From positions 11,120,664 to 11,184,663 of the forward strand of contig CM050653.1 of NCBI GenBank assembly GCA_027574665.1: DNA of 64,000 nucleotides, written 5' to 3'. Positions within the stretch are counted from its first letter, which is position 1; every line of letters starts with the position of its first letter. The stretch comes from Rhynochetos jubatus (lineage: Eukaryota; Chordata; Aves; Eurypygiformes; Rhynochetidae). Below are positions 27,601 through 42,600 of this stretch, piece by piece. The position numbers and the translations under genes were made by a program. The notes beneath the pieces are model-generated. The model was not told the origin of the DNA and did no database searches. It worked only from the letters and a program-made list of their open reading frames with translations.

Positions 27601-30600
27601 GAACATAAATTATAAAGGTGCTGAGATGCTTAGTTAGATCTTAACTGAATCAACCATGCAACATACTTTCTTCTCTGAAATTACAGAAAGGCAAGATTTT
27701 AAAAATCCTCTTAACTGAACAGATACCTCTACAAGAACACCCTGTTAGTTTCACAAGCAAGAAGTAAACAGGTAGCTATAAAAAAAGCCATATATGGGAA
27801 AATTATAGCAAACTATAAAAAGGAAGTGATCTTTCAGTCTTGGTGACAGCATGCCCAAGTGAAATAGTGTTGCAATGCATTGTGAAGGTTTCAGACTTAA
27901 ATATTTATTGCGGTTGTTTTACAGGAAAATTAAAATGTTATTGTAATAAAAGATAATAACTGTTAAATACCAAACATCCAAACTCCAGAGGGAGCCTGTG
28001 TGCCCTAGCTTCTGGCAAACAGAGAGAAGCAGTGTGATTTAATTCAGATGTTGAATTTTTGATATTTATTAGTTTGCCTTGTCTCATGAGAACACCTTAA
28101 TAGCTTTGTTTGAGTCATTTCAATACCTTTATAGGTATCACAAGACCTAGTGAAGATTACACATACTTTTTCCTTTGTAAACTGTTGAGACTATCCACAA
28201 TAAACTAAGCAAGATTCACCAGCTCCAGGAATGAAAACCATTGCTCAACCGTAGATTGTTTTAGTTACCTATTTTTTACTGGAACAAGACTTAATCAACA
28301 GTTTTGAGAATAAAGGTATTTTAGTCATACCCCAAGTTAGCCTCTGTGTGAAAAGTCATATTGTTAACAAGATCTCCACAGAGCCCTCAACAGCAGAATT
28401 AAAGCACTGTGATAAGTTTTGCATCTTTCACCAGGTCTTCATAACAAAGGATTCTCACCTTAGCAGTGGGGATAAAATTTTTCCTGCTGCATTTTGAGAT
28501 ACATATGTTTTTCCTCCTGCATTTTGAGATACGTATGTGAAATGCTATGTGTGCATCGCCTATTTTTAAAACCCCAAGAACAAGTCAATGTCCAAAATTA
28601 AACCGCAGTATGATATATTGACAAGATGGTAGACTTAAAACAGTTAAATGTTTCGGCAGTCTGAGACAATGATGAGCTCTTTCCAAGTTCCATTAAAAGC
28701 ATAATAAAAGGGTTCATAATAATTACCTTAAATTGCAATAGTGATAATTTTTAGGTATAACCTGTTAATGTTGGCTCATTATTCTCATGAAGGGAGCTTA
28801 AGAACTCCCCTTCTAAGTACAGAAGCAAAACCTGTATGTGACCTGCTGGCAACTTTTAAACATGTCAGTCAGGCTCAGCTGCCTTAATAATTACCATAAA
28901 TTGGTCAAAAAGAGGAAGCAATGTCTTCAGCCCTGATGAGTGTCACTATACCAGAACATATATTTAGTATCTGACTTAACAACATATGGACCATAACAAT
29001 AATTATTTGGCCTTTTCATGACATATCATGAACAGCTCTGTTAAGAATCTATTATCTTAACTCTTTAAAGAGAAAATAAAAAAATTAATCTGAAAAAATC
29101 GACTATATTTAGCATATTATGCTATAAAATACCAAAGAGAAGCCAGCAAAATTAAACATTAATATGAAATACCTGGTTTGCCAGAAAAAAGGCTGAACAC
29201 TTTTGGACAAGGTACAGTGACAGTCTCTCCAATCTTCGCAGGACGCCAACAGGTGATGTTATCCCAAACTCCAACACATCCTGAAACAAAACCAGCAGTA
29301 AGAGACTTGAAAACTCAGCCTGGTCCAAATCACCCTACTGTATTTACCTTATAAAGACTTGGAGGAAGCTTTGGATGAGTAGTTCAAGAAAGTTGCAAAG
29401 ATGGTATTTTACATGAAAATGTTAAGGAAACCATAAGAGTCTGTCAATTAACCAGCTTATTTTTAGGTTAGTTAATACATTGTTTGCAAAATGTCTCATT
29501 AAAATGAAGTAATTTTGATGGGATCATGCTAAGAATAGATAAGAAAATATTAAAAAGAAGTCAAACATCATGACTAGAGAATTTTTAGAACAATAGGCAT
29601 GGATTAACATAATCTCTCCTAAACTTAATATCAGAAATTTGAACAAAGAATGCTTCTGTTTCAGGAAGGAGGGTCATAAAATATTATAGGCAGCTTTTAT
29701 AGTAGTACTAGTAATTTGCTACTAGTAGATAGTAACTGCTTGTTGCAGTTTTGCCCATGCTGATGTCTCTATAAGTATGGCTAAAAAGCAGTACCGTGTG
29801 AATGAGCATAAATCTTCCTATAGCCTGCTATGGCCACTTGGATCAAGCATGCTCTGTGAGTTTAAAGGTGACTGCTTATAGCACATGCCTTCTAAGCTAA
29901 GTGAAGAGTTATGAAGGTTTCTGAGTATAAACCTTATGAAGAATTGTGGGTACAAGGAAGTAAGGAAATGTTACTCATATTAATTGAGTTCTAGTTCTTT
30001 CAAAAAAAAAAAAAAAATCATGTGCAAAATTCTGTGCATTTATGTCTTCAAATAAGGTAACAGACAACTGACATTTTAAACTTGCCATTATTACTAAAGA
30101 GAGAAACAAAGGGTTTATGCTATCAGTATTACCTCTGTAAGATTATTAGAAAGTATGAGGGACATTATTAGAAAGTATGAGGGACAGTTTGTTCCCTTCA
30201 GCCGAGAACATGAAAGTTGGATTAGGAACTACTCACATCCATGTATAATATTATTCTTCAGAATATTTATAGTATCAGCAATTCACTATTCATTTCCTCT
30301 ATGCTAGTGAGGTCATGCCCAAAATCAAGTCACCTGAGTTAAATGAAGCTGGAAAAGGAACGTTTGAAAGTTCTGTATTTGTGCTAAACCATCTTAATGC
30401 AATTAAACTTGGTTTGTTGGGTTTGTGTGGTGGTGGGTTTTGGTAGAGGTGGAAGGGCACAGGGATGGCTCCTGTGAGAAACTGCTAGAAGCTTCTCTAA
30501 GTTGGACCCACCTCTGGCCACAGCCAAGCCAGTCAGTGCCCCTGTGATTAACACACATAAGATGGTAAAATAAAAAGACAGCCAGCAGGAGAAACACGAG

Positions 30601-33600
30601 AGAGGAGTGGGATGTGAGAGAGACAACCAGGCGGACACCCAGCTCAGAGCAGAAGGGTGGGTGGACATGTCCAGAGCAAAGGTTCCTCGGCAGCCCGTGG
30701 TGAGAGGGCAGGCTGTGCCCTGCAACCGTGGAGGGTCACGGGGGGGGTAGAGACCTGTCTGCAGCTGGGGCAGGACCCCATGCCAGAGGAGGTGGCTGTG
30801 CCCAAAGAAGCCCATGGAAGCAGGCTGCTCCTAAAGGATGACCGTGGAAGGGACCCACACTGGAGTAGTTCCTGAAGAACTGCAGCCTTTGGGAAGGACT
30901 CACATGTGAGAAGTTGGTGGAGGACTGTCTCCTGTGGGAGGGACCCCACGCTGGAGTGGTGGCAAAGTGTGAAGATCCTCCCCTGAGGAGGAAGGAGTGG
31001 CAGAGACAGGGTGTGATGGACTGACCACAACCCCCATTCCCCATCTCTCTGCACCGCTGGTGGGAAGGAGGTAGAGAAATGGGGAGCAAAGCTGAGCCCA
31101 GGAAGAAGGGAGGGGTGGGGGGAAGTATTTTTAAGGTCTGTTTTGTTTTGTCTCTCACTGTCCTACTCTGATTTAATTGTTAACTAATTAAATTCATTTT
31201 TCTTCTGCAAATTGAGTCTATTTTACCTGTGATCATAACTGGTGAGTGATCCCTCCCTATCCTTGGCCCAATCCACTAGTCTTTCCTTATATTTTCTCCT
31301 CCCCATCCCACCGGCAGGAGGAGTGAGCAAATGGCAGTGTGGTGCTTTGTTGCTGGGTGGGCCTAATCCACGACACTTGGTCAGCTCATCTTGACTTAAA
31401 GTGTCTAGCATCCTACTTTCAAAGTTCAAGTTACTTTCAAAGTGCATGTAAACCAGGGAAACCAAAAGTGTGTTACAGAACCTGCAGTTGGATTTGCCCC
31501 TGGGGTCTGTCGCAGCTGCAGCTTGAAGGAGAGCCAGTGGCATAGCATTCCTGTGGGCCTTGCTTTCCTTTGGAAGATATCTAAGCGTGGTACTCAGGAG
31601 GGAGCCTCTGTGCTATACCAAGAATAGTGTTTGGAGATGAAAAAAAGAAGTTGAGAGGAGGATTATGGGCTAAATTCTGTATTTGGTCACCAATTCCATA
31701 GAGTCATCTCTACACAGTTTCCCAAGGAAATGCTATTCTCCAGAGGAGTCACTTATTCATGGGGACTGGGTCTTCACTCCTCTTAGGATTATACAGCTCT
31801 GAATGCAGCATCTGTTTTATACTCAGAAAGATGATGCCAAAAATACGGGATTACTAATGGGAACACTTCACAAAATTAATCTGTGTGGGTAGATAACATG
31901 TAATGTCTTATTCTCCACTGCCTTGTACACTGTATCAACCTCCAAATGTATTACTGCTCATTTCCTCACAGACCCATACTCACTTCAATGCCTTTTCCAG
32001 TCAAGCATCAAAAATCCAGTATATCACAACCTCCCTGGGAAACCTGCACACACACAACTTCCTGCATGAAGAATTTTGCCATGCATCTAATTAGGATTTC
32101 CCTTGCTGCAGGTTGCTTCTTGTTGTGGTTTTCTTTGTTAGTGCTGGGTTTTTTGTGGGTTTGTGTTTCGGGTTTTTGGGGGGATTTTTGTTTTTTTTTT
32201 CTCCCTGTTTTTTTTCTATTCACATCTGAGAAGAATCTCACTTCATCTTCCCTAAAAGCCCATTAGGTAGATGAAGACAGCAATCAGATCATTATTGTCC
32301 AAGCTAAACAAGCCCAGCTTTCAGTCAACCGTTATACACTGCATATTCTAGTGCCATCTCCATGCTCTCTGCTGAGCTGATTAATGGCTTTCCTGTACAC
32401 AGGACCCCAAAACTGAACACAATACTCTGCTGACATGCAGTCTCACAAGAGCCAAATAGAAACAGACAACTGCTTCTCTTAATCTACCAGTTTAATAATG
32501 TAGCATAGTACATGGTTAAAACCCATCTCCGTAAGGGTGCACTGCTGACACGTTTAAATTAATATATTTCTAAAGCAAACAGCTAAAATGGTTCAGAGTA
32601 ATTTCATCCTAAAAAATGCTTATTTCTTCCCAAGAGAGCCTGAAACTGTAAATCAGTACCCCACAGTTGGCTGAGAAGTTGCTGTTCCCATTGAAAATTC
32701 TTTTCAGGTTTCTAGCCCTTACCTCTTGAATGAAAGTTTTTAGCAACTGACTTGGATTGTAATACTCTTTGAACTCTGCAATAATTCCTTTTTTCCTGAT
32801 GGTCTTGCAGAGTTTATCCTTTCTAGTGTATCTGCCCCTACATCTGGTTCATACATTTCTTTATGAATCAACTCATGAGTTTTATCTATGCTCTGTTTTA
32901 CCTGACTACCTTCTTGCTCTGTCACTTGTGGCTTTTCTTTTAGCATTAGTAATGGTATCTCTGAGGTGATGTTGACTTGACCATAAGTATATAATTTAAA
33001 AGGTTTACATCTGAGCAAGTCACCTTCATACCCTTTGAAGTCAATGGAACTTAAACATGCTCAGGTGCTCCCTGAGTTGCAGTACCGGATTAAAATGAAG
33101 TCCTACATCTCTGTGATGCAACACTAGGGCTTATGCAAAGTAAAAGAATATTTACTTCACCCAATTCAGGCCATGCTTCCTTCCCAATTGATTTTAATCC
33201 AGAAACAACATCAACAACGTGACATACAAGAAAGACAAACTATTTTCTTCATCTGCCAGCACTCAGAACTATAGTGACAAGACGCAACTCTCTTGGCTTT
33301 CGTTTATGTACTGCCTGAGCCAGCACAAACAAGCCCTGGAGTGCAAGGAATAATTAGCGTCATGTGTGACTTCAGACCTTTTTAGTCCACCCCCATTTCC
33401 ACTAACAAGTGAGAGCTGAGATGAGCCATGAAAGTATTCATGAACACCCATAAAAGCTGATGAATTTCACAAATTTTCCCTCTTGTTCAGTATACTCTCT
33501 GTAAAACGGTGGATTTTCTACAGTAAGCTGCAAACAGTTCAGAGGCCTTTAGAAATTTTTGCTACGCTGCTATATGGACCGGGCTAAGGTTTTGTTAAAA

Positions 33601-36600
33601 AGGCAGCTGAACAATGTGGACTTCAGAGCTCAATTAGTACTTTTTCCACAAAAAATCACAAACCTCTGATTCCAGCTTTACTTACATGACATACACACAA
33701 AACCAGAGGTCAAAGTCCTATTCCCAGCAAAATCAGTCAACATACAATTTTCAGATCTCAAAGCTAACATGCAAGAAGAAAATCAGTATACAAGTTTTTG
33801 ACATTCAAAACACTGATGTTTTCTGGGGAGGATATTTTTTACCTCAGTTTTTCCTCAGTATTTTAGGACTTTATAGATATCTACAGCACAGGAGAGAACG
33901 ATACTTTTTCAGGCTCCATAAATCAAATAGATGAAATAACACAAAGGATGTATTTCCTACATCGAGACTCCATTCAGGTGCACCAACAACCATAAGAGTG
34001 AAACTTGAGTGACTGTCATCAGAATTCCAAGAAAACATTAAGCCTCAATTTATGCATTTTTACAGGTTTATTTATTATGGTACAGGAAATCTGAGAAAAC
34101 TGCTAAAATGTCCTGGAGACATTTATAGTCACTGAATGGTTACAGTGTGCTTCTGAAAACTGGTCTAGTGCTGAATGCTGAAACGATGGTGTTACTGGTG
34201 TGGTGCTAGGGGTTGTTACAAGTACATCTCTTAAACAATGTGCACTTTTCCGGCCCTTCAACTCACACCTTTCCTCATTTCCCTCTCCTCCTCCTCCTAC
34301 AGACTTCTGACAATATTGCAGTCATATATCTTTTTCTACTCTTAGCGAAACATACTCTTATGCAGAGTTGGGAGGCAATTAACAAGTCCATTCCTACTAT
34401 ACTTGCATCAATTTGTATCTTCCATCCCACAACATATCTGTTGTACAGCACAAGCTTAATTGTGCAAAACTGAAACTAGCGATTAATTTCCTACTGATCT
34501 TGGAAATCCCAGATGTGGCACAACTGGAGACTTTGGTGAGTTTCACAGGTCTTCAAGCAGACATTGCTCTTGACCCATCATAGTATCGTTTTACAACAAT
34601 GACATATGCAATATTGTCAGAGGGTGAAAGAACATGATTCACTTCAACCTAAACCACATGAAAATAGGCCAAATTAATTGCTTCCAACAATTGCCTGTTT
34701 CTCCACAGTGACTACAGAATAGCCTACAGTGCCATAAATACCTACACTGTTGGTAAATGGAGGTGCAATAAATGCTGTTAAATGTATCTTTCTGCACACA
34801 GAACATCTAACATAATCAAGCTTCATATTCTACTCTCTACCCACTCTGTACCACTCTCTGTCCAGACATTAATTAATTCAGTGCTAAGATTTCTAGACTG
34901 TCAGCTATTAGTGCCACATTTCATAATTGTTAGGTACACTTTTATTCTCTGGGAGTTTTACCCATCTCCTGGATATAAGACTGTCTCCTACTATCTCCAA
35001 AGGATATTAATCAACTAAGAGACAAAACAGTTTATTTGTCTTTTTAAATAAGGTTTTAAGTTTTGGTTCTAGTAACAATACTAGCAATAATTCTATAGAA
35101 AATATCTCACATTTTAAATAAAACTAAAAATTGCTCCAATGTCTATTTTCATGTCCATACTTTAATTTATCATATTTTAAAAAGTTATTCTAAGTATTGA
35201 AAAGTATTTTAATGTACATTTGTATCCTTTTATGTTCACTCATCGATTGCATCCACCTTCAATAAATTCTAAAGCCTTGAAAGTTTTTGTTCTTTTATCC
35301 CAATATGTACACATGTAAAACCAGTCCAGCTCTCAATCTGTCTTAGCCTCCCAACCTTCCCTGTCCACCTCTACTACTATATTTTTACCCCTTTCTTTCC
35401 CTATTAATAGAAAAAGAAAAAAAAGAAAAAAAAAGGTTCTTCACCTCCATTTCTCTGGTGTCTAGAACTCTCCTGCACCCTACATATAACAATGTCTTTT
35501 CAACTTCTTCATTTGCATAATTTATTTCTCTGGTATGTCATTCACAGAATATCCAAGGAAACAACCAATCTTCCCAGAAATGACTTGCTCAGAAGTATAG
35601 CCATGGTGTCACTCCTCTACTGCTCTTCCCTCCTGTTCCTCTGGATGATACTGCAGATGCTATTCTTAGTTTCAATGAGATCACTTACTTTATTTGAATG
35701 TTTGGTCTCTAATGTTTGTGATGTATTTGCAGATACTTTATGATGAAAGGAAACGTAACAGACTAAACTACATTTTGTTTCTCATTTATTTTCAGCTTAC
35801 ATTAGTATTGCCATCACATTAATCATCAGGCTATCTGAGATCCAGTCTTTGGGAAACAAGTTTGCTTACTGACATGTTTCATCTATAAAAATGTGTACTG
35901 CTGGGTTTCTATTGGAAAGTTTGGGGTTCATACACATTTTATCCATCGATTAACCACTAGGTGGCACTTTGCATTTGGATTTTAAAACCTGCCAATTCAA
36001 AGAGAGGTTTAGCAATTTTTAAACTATCTAGGCATGCATGATAACACGAAACAAAGGGCCGTGAAAATCAGCCAGAAAGTTGACAGCTAGTCCAGGGTTT
36101 ATTTTTCGAACATGGAAACGTTTTGAGTTTTGTACTTGACAAAGCAAAAGAAATCTCACCACTTATGGGCAATATTTTCTAGACTGTAAGTCTGAACACT
36201 GCAGCATGTAATTTAGGCTGCCTGAGAATTTATGAACATACACGGACTGAAATCCTTTCTGCATTTTACATAAGTAGTAAGAAAGGAAGGAAAAGGAGGT
36301 GCTAGAGAAATAGCAAGCTAGAAAAGCAAAGCAAACACACAGCAAAACTGTGTAAAAGAAGCAATAGGAATAAGACAGCAGCAACAATACTGTTGCTCTA
36401 AGCTACTTTGCTCAAGTTATTTGACGTCTATTTTTGTCAGGGCCCTGAGTGCACTAATGTGGCTTAATGGCCCTGGCCAGCCTCATGCTTCCTGCTCAGG
36501 CTCCCATCTAAGCTCAGGTCTGGGCCTTCAGCGATGTTGTGGGTGTACCAGCCTCCAGCTTCATCACAGCAATGCCTGTGTCTGCCTCTGTGTGGGCCCT

Positions 36601-39600
36601 GACCCAGTACTATGGCTCTGCCTGACCACCCTAGGGTTGTGTCTGGCCCTGGTTTCCCATACCAGGCCAGATCCTGACCCTCCACCTGCAGGCTAATGTC
36701 CTCAGCTGTCCCTATCCCAGGGAGGTGCCCAATGACAGGGGCTGCCCTTGGCTGCCCTGACTGGAGTTAGGACAGGCCCTGCTTGGCCAGGGCCCCCAGC
36801 CTCCCTCCACATGGAGCTGCCAGTCTGCAGGCATGTGAAAATGGAAATACTGACTACAAATGGTCAAGAAGCAACTACAATGTGCCTATGTTGAACTAAA
36901 GCACTGTTGTGAAATTGTACAGAGCATATACAAGCTTTGATTATTCAGAAACACTGAGGAAATGTAAATGTAAACTTTTTTAATTACTAGTCAACAAAAA
37001 CTACTCACACAAAGCAAGTACACTTTGGGAAGGCTACAGTATACATCATATTTAACTAGTTAAGCAGACTGATGAAACCAGCAGTTTATCTCATATTTAC
37101 CTTAAATGTTTGCAGTTCATAGGTTTTCAAATGCCAGTCCTATTACCAGAAATGGCAAAAATACTGTTACAGACTTCTAGGAGATTACAGGCTTCTCTCT
37201 AAATGAAACATTTCAGAAGAAATGCCATATTTCCTTTCTGAAGAACAGCTTCTCATTACAAAAATCAAAAATCTACAAGCCAATTTTATTTTTTAATGTA
37301 ATTTACATATTTTAGAGTACTGTAAGAAAATACGGAAGTAAACACATTTGCATCCACATTTTCTACCAAGTAAATCTTGCTTTCCAGTTACTCAAAATGT
37401 TATTTGGAGACACAGCATTTATTTTTGTATGACTGGACCGCAGCCTAGTCTTACCATAAGAACACCATTTTCTATTATACTGGTAAGATATTAATGGATG
37501 TATAGTCAAAGCTGTAGGAGGTACTTTCATCTTCATGTTGCCTCAATTTGGACATGCTGTACATTATTCATAAAATACCATTAAATATCAATCTCCTGTT
37601 CATATAAACTCCACCAAAAATATTAAAAGACTCTATAAAGTATTGGGATCATATATTTCTGTTAGTTTGCATTATGTTTAACCCATGTGGTATTTGTTGT
37701 ATCAGTTGGACCTTTTAAATGCTTTGGTATTCAAGATTGCTTCCTTGTGGTATTTGAACGTTGTATGTCATGGAGAGTAGACTGCCATGGCCACAGCTGT
37801 CTTTATCAGGACTCAGGTGCAAAACTATGCAAGGCAGTGTTTCTTTCGGAATCTTCTGAAAAACACAATAAATTCACTTATGGCCGTGCACTTTCCTTTT
37901 TCAGGGTTCCAAATGCCATTTATGAATGTCTACTGCTGAATTCCTATTTACGATTTGGGGAAATTTCAGACCTTCAAAATTGTAGAATGTGCCTGTGGTC
38001 TCATGTTGCCTCTCCAAAAACATTTGTTACTGTCACCCTTAGTAACCTTTATTATTTGAGACTTTTGAATGAGGCTGATCAGGTCCTTTCCTTGGTATTC
38101 ACCATTTATTTCTGGCTGGTTAATTTTCAGTAGGAAACTCCTTTCATTCAACGTTCTTTCTCATCTATCACCCAGCCTCCTCAAAAGATGAGCCAGCTCT
38201 GCCTCTCTTCTGCCCTCAAATAATTAAGCACAGCTTCCACAAAGTCCAGATATTGTCAACACTATAAGGATGATCAGTTTTATGTGATGTCATTAATGAT
38301 GACATTTCAATTAATGGAAGCCAAAATAAACAAACATTCAAAGCAGCCCCTTCAGACCCCTCATAAAAAAACATGTGAAACAAAAAGTAGCAGCATGTCT
38401 GTACTACAGGTAGAAAAGCAGCAGCACAGAGATTCAAGAAAGCTATAATTGTCCTGCCAAGAGCTACTGGTGCTGCATGAAAGGAAGTTCCACAATCCCA
38501 CTATCTAATTTAATTCTGCCCTTAATGCTACCGCAGATAACTAAGCAACACTGCAGTCTGAACTACTGTCTAACTTTACAGAGAAAATAGCTGCAAAACC
38601 AAACAAAAACTGGAGTGGGAACCTTGAGGAGATTCCTTTTCACATAGCAGAAGAAAGGCCTTATCTGTCTTTGTGTAAACCTCCATTTACTGACACAGAG
38701 GAGAGAGTGATCATCAGCTTGGCTTAGTTATACTCACAGTCAGTCCTTTTGCACGATGCACAGATATATGTGTGTGTGTATCTGTGGGCTTGGAAAGCAA
38801 AATAGGCACCTATCTTACTGGAGAAATAACCTTAAAAGCAGAGGTTAGTTGGGTAAACTAACTTTTTGGACAACTTGCCATGGGTCCGACATTTGAATAT
38901 TCACCCCACCGTTCTGAAGAGCCTTCAGAAAGCTATGCTGTTTCAGCAGCAACATTATGAGCTCCATGCTGGAATGACTGGATGAAATTCTACTGAAATT
39001 ACTGAGTGTAATTTGTGAGATTAGATTGTGACATAGGTCCCTCTTTCTTTAAATTTATGAATACGTGAGTGTATCATCCTGTTAGTCCTGCATGGTTTAA
39101 TTTCCCATTACTAGCTGCATAATGAAGCCTCTCCTCAAGAGGTTTATGAAATTCTTTCAAAAGCCATTTCTCTTTCTGTCTACATCCCTTCCTCAAAGTT
39201 AAGATGCCATATCTAAAATTAAAAATGTTATCTGGCATATGGGTCTCACAAAAACACATTTTGGAAAGCAAGAACCAAAAAGACTCATTTAACTGAGCAG
39301 TCAGTCCAAAAAAAAAACCAACCAACTCAAAAACAGACTTTGTTTTTTCATAATGAGATCCTTCTAGAACTTCTTGATGTAGAACTCTGTTATAAAGTCT
39401 ACTAACGAAGTTTTAACATTTTTGACCACAAGATTTCACTTTTTATTTAAAGGTGAACTGAAATGAATCCATTACTTTATAAGGTGAAATTCTAGATACG
39501 GAATAAAGAGAGAAATGTGCAGTTGGACATTTTTAACGTATTTTTCAATCATATTTAGTGTGAGCTTTCTATTTGTTTAAGATGACAAGACATAGGATGA

Positions 39601-42600
39601 TAAATTAGTGTTTTCCCACATGGACTTCAAAATCCGTAGCTATTATGAGCTATTTAGAATGGAATGAATCTGCCCTCCAAAAATGGGATTGAAAAAAACA
39701 TCCTCTCCTAGGCTTCCAGCTGAGGTGCATCAATAGCTCAGGTGCCAAATTATAGGAGGAAATAAGAAAAAAAAAAAAAAAACCCACACAGATGGAAGCT
39801 AATGCAGTCTTCACAAACAATTAGATTTGCTAGACAGCACCACAGAGAGGAAGACACTGCCATGGATCTTTGGAGAGTGACTTTCTTCCCTAAATGGAGT
39901 GTAATGCTCCCCACTAATGGAAGAGTACGTACTAATACCTAAAAATCCCCCAAGGGGTGCAAAGCAGGAGGTCCAGATTGCTGTCTAACAGTTTGACATT
40001 GGCAAATGAGCAGAATTTAGACAACCTGGGTCCTGAAGTTTCAATATAACCTTAGAATTGTTCAGAGGGTATTTACACAGTATTTCCTTGCAAAACACGC
40101 TATTGCTTTAGTAACCTATGAAGCAACCATTGCCTTCATAGACTTCACAGTCAACGATTTTAGGTGAACTATAAAAAATTAACGAGTAAAAATCTTCAGC
40201 CCATGTTATGAAGCATCTCAGGTGACTATAACACCATTTTATTATGTAAAAAAATCCAAAACCAAGTGACAATTGCCTTTAAATCTTTCCTTTATGTCTC
40301 CCTAATTGGGAGCTGAGAAGTATTACATAGGGTATTCCATACATTATTGTCATCTAGGCCAAAGGAGAAACTGCCTGTCCCATAAAATCTGGATCCTCCA
40401 AAATTCAGTAGCTGTGCATGCCAGCCACATTCTGGATGATGTTATATCAAAGTGTGAATGCTTCTCAGATGCCCAAGAAGTCAATGACAAAAATCCCACT
40501 GATTTTCATAATGGAGGCCCAAGCCTGTGGAAAATCTCAGTGAAACTTTATTTCCAAATTCTAAACAGGACCTGCCACTAGATTTCATTGTAGCTTTTGT
40601 GAGGCAGGTAGCACATACTAAATTTAGAAAAGCGTAACAAGGGCTGTATAAACATCTTTCCCATTCAGGAAAAAGTGAAATAGGTTTTGAGTTTATTATA
40701 ATGAATCATGTTTCAAGTGTACTACAAGTTTTAGGTGTGAAGCAAGGACCTGGACTGGTTCCAGCTTGCCAATTTTCATTAGTCATTCTTCTTTATCAGC
40801 AGTCAGAGTATCACTGTGACAATCTGCAAACCTCAATTTATAATACTCTACATCTTTGTATGAATACACAGAGTTTATTAGGAAAATAAGGATGCACGGA
40901 AGACGGATGTTTTTGGAAACGCAAATGCATATATTTAACACAGGCTCTTCTGAACAGGTTCTTGGTAAAGGTATCTATAACAAAGAATAGGATAAGTTTT
41001 CCTATAATATTAAACAAATAGTTTTTAAGGGTTCATTACCACAGGGGCTTTATTCCCATTTACTACAAAATGGTATATTCCCTTAGTTTCAGCCACACAT
41101 TCAATTAAATATATAAATCCCTCCACTGCTGTTTTATCACTATCTGCAAAGCTGAATCGACACCATCAGACAAGGATCTCCTTCCAAGGCATGAAGTTTT
41201 TACACAGCAGTTTGCCTTCAAAAGGCACCCCACTTCCAGTGTAAAGAGGCTGTGAAAAAAACTTTGTTCCCCTAGGGAACCCAAGATAAAACTGATGTGC
41301 ATCACGACGACACCCTTGGAGCAGCCCAGCATCTGGATCATAAAAGTGGATCTTGAAAAAAGGTTGTCTTTCAAAAATGTATAATAGGCAACACTTAATT
41401 TATTAATTCAAGATTTAATTCATTAAGCTGTGCTAGCAATTATTTCTCCAACTGGCTTCAGACTAGTATTATTTATGTAACAGCTGTCTCTCCACAACTC
41501 ATATAAATAAAAAAATCTAAATGTAGATCAATTATTCCATTAAGATTTTGCTTGGAAGTGATATTCATGCAAATTATTCACTGTTTATAATAATTTTTCT
41601 AATTACTGATCTGAATTAACCAAAAGGAAAAATTATAGTAAAATACAAACTGTTGATGATCCTTTTAATTATTTTATTGTATAAAAATTGATATTAGAAT
41701 ATGCACCGAGGGATTTACACGTTCAAATCAAGAAGGGAGGTGGAGAAAGCATCACTACTTGGGACTCATGTTTATGCTCAAAGGGCACTGCAGATGGCAG
41801 GTTCCTGAGGTATCATAATCACCTTCACAGCACATTCAAAAAGCACTGGCTATGATAAAACAAATACACCAGGTATCACCTAGTTCAGCCAAAGGAAAAC
41901 AACTGCACTGCAAGAGCTGTAGTATTATTCCAAGGAGTCCAGTTATTCTCAGTGGATACATACCTGGACTACCATATCAAAAGGCAGGACACTGATAAGG
42001 CTTACAGCTTTGTAGAACTAATGTGAAATTAAATACTTACAGCTACTTAAACATCATTTAACAGAAGTGAGACATTTCTTTGTAAAATCAAAATTGTATT
42101 TTGAACTGAAAAATGTTCAGTTGCCTTTAGATCTCAAAGTTCTTTCCCCCTTTTCTAAGTCTCACTGCAAGCCCACCCTTCCCCTCAGTATTTTACACGT
42201 TACCGGGGGAGTGCAGGTAACGTATACTAATGAAGCACTCCAAGAAGCACTTTTACCCTTTCACCAGTAGGTCCGTAGAGACTGCTTTCTGCTCACAAGT
42301 TGTCGCATATGGTTTACAAAAGATAACTCATCATAAAACATTCCTATTTTTGTCATTAAAAAAAAAAAAATACTTCCACCTTTACTAAAAAACCAAAAAC
42401 TTTTAACCAAGTTCCTCCCTAGCTACTTTAATGTTATGGATTTGCTTTTCATTTGGTGGTCTGGATTTATCTGTCGCCTTTGTATTTTGCTTGCTGAACA
42501 AGTGGCTTTTTCGGCAGCTCCAACTTACAACAGAAATGACATTTTTTTCCATAATCTTATGTAGCAAGGAAATCTAGTGAAATCTAAAATGGAAAAAATA

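Noticed and set aside
37687-38133. 148-codon plus-strand open frame in intron 2
   Set aside because: No recognisable domain or family. A single frame of this size is within chance for 64 kb.
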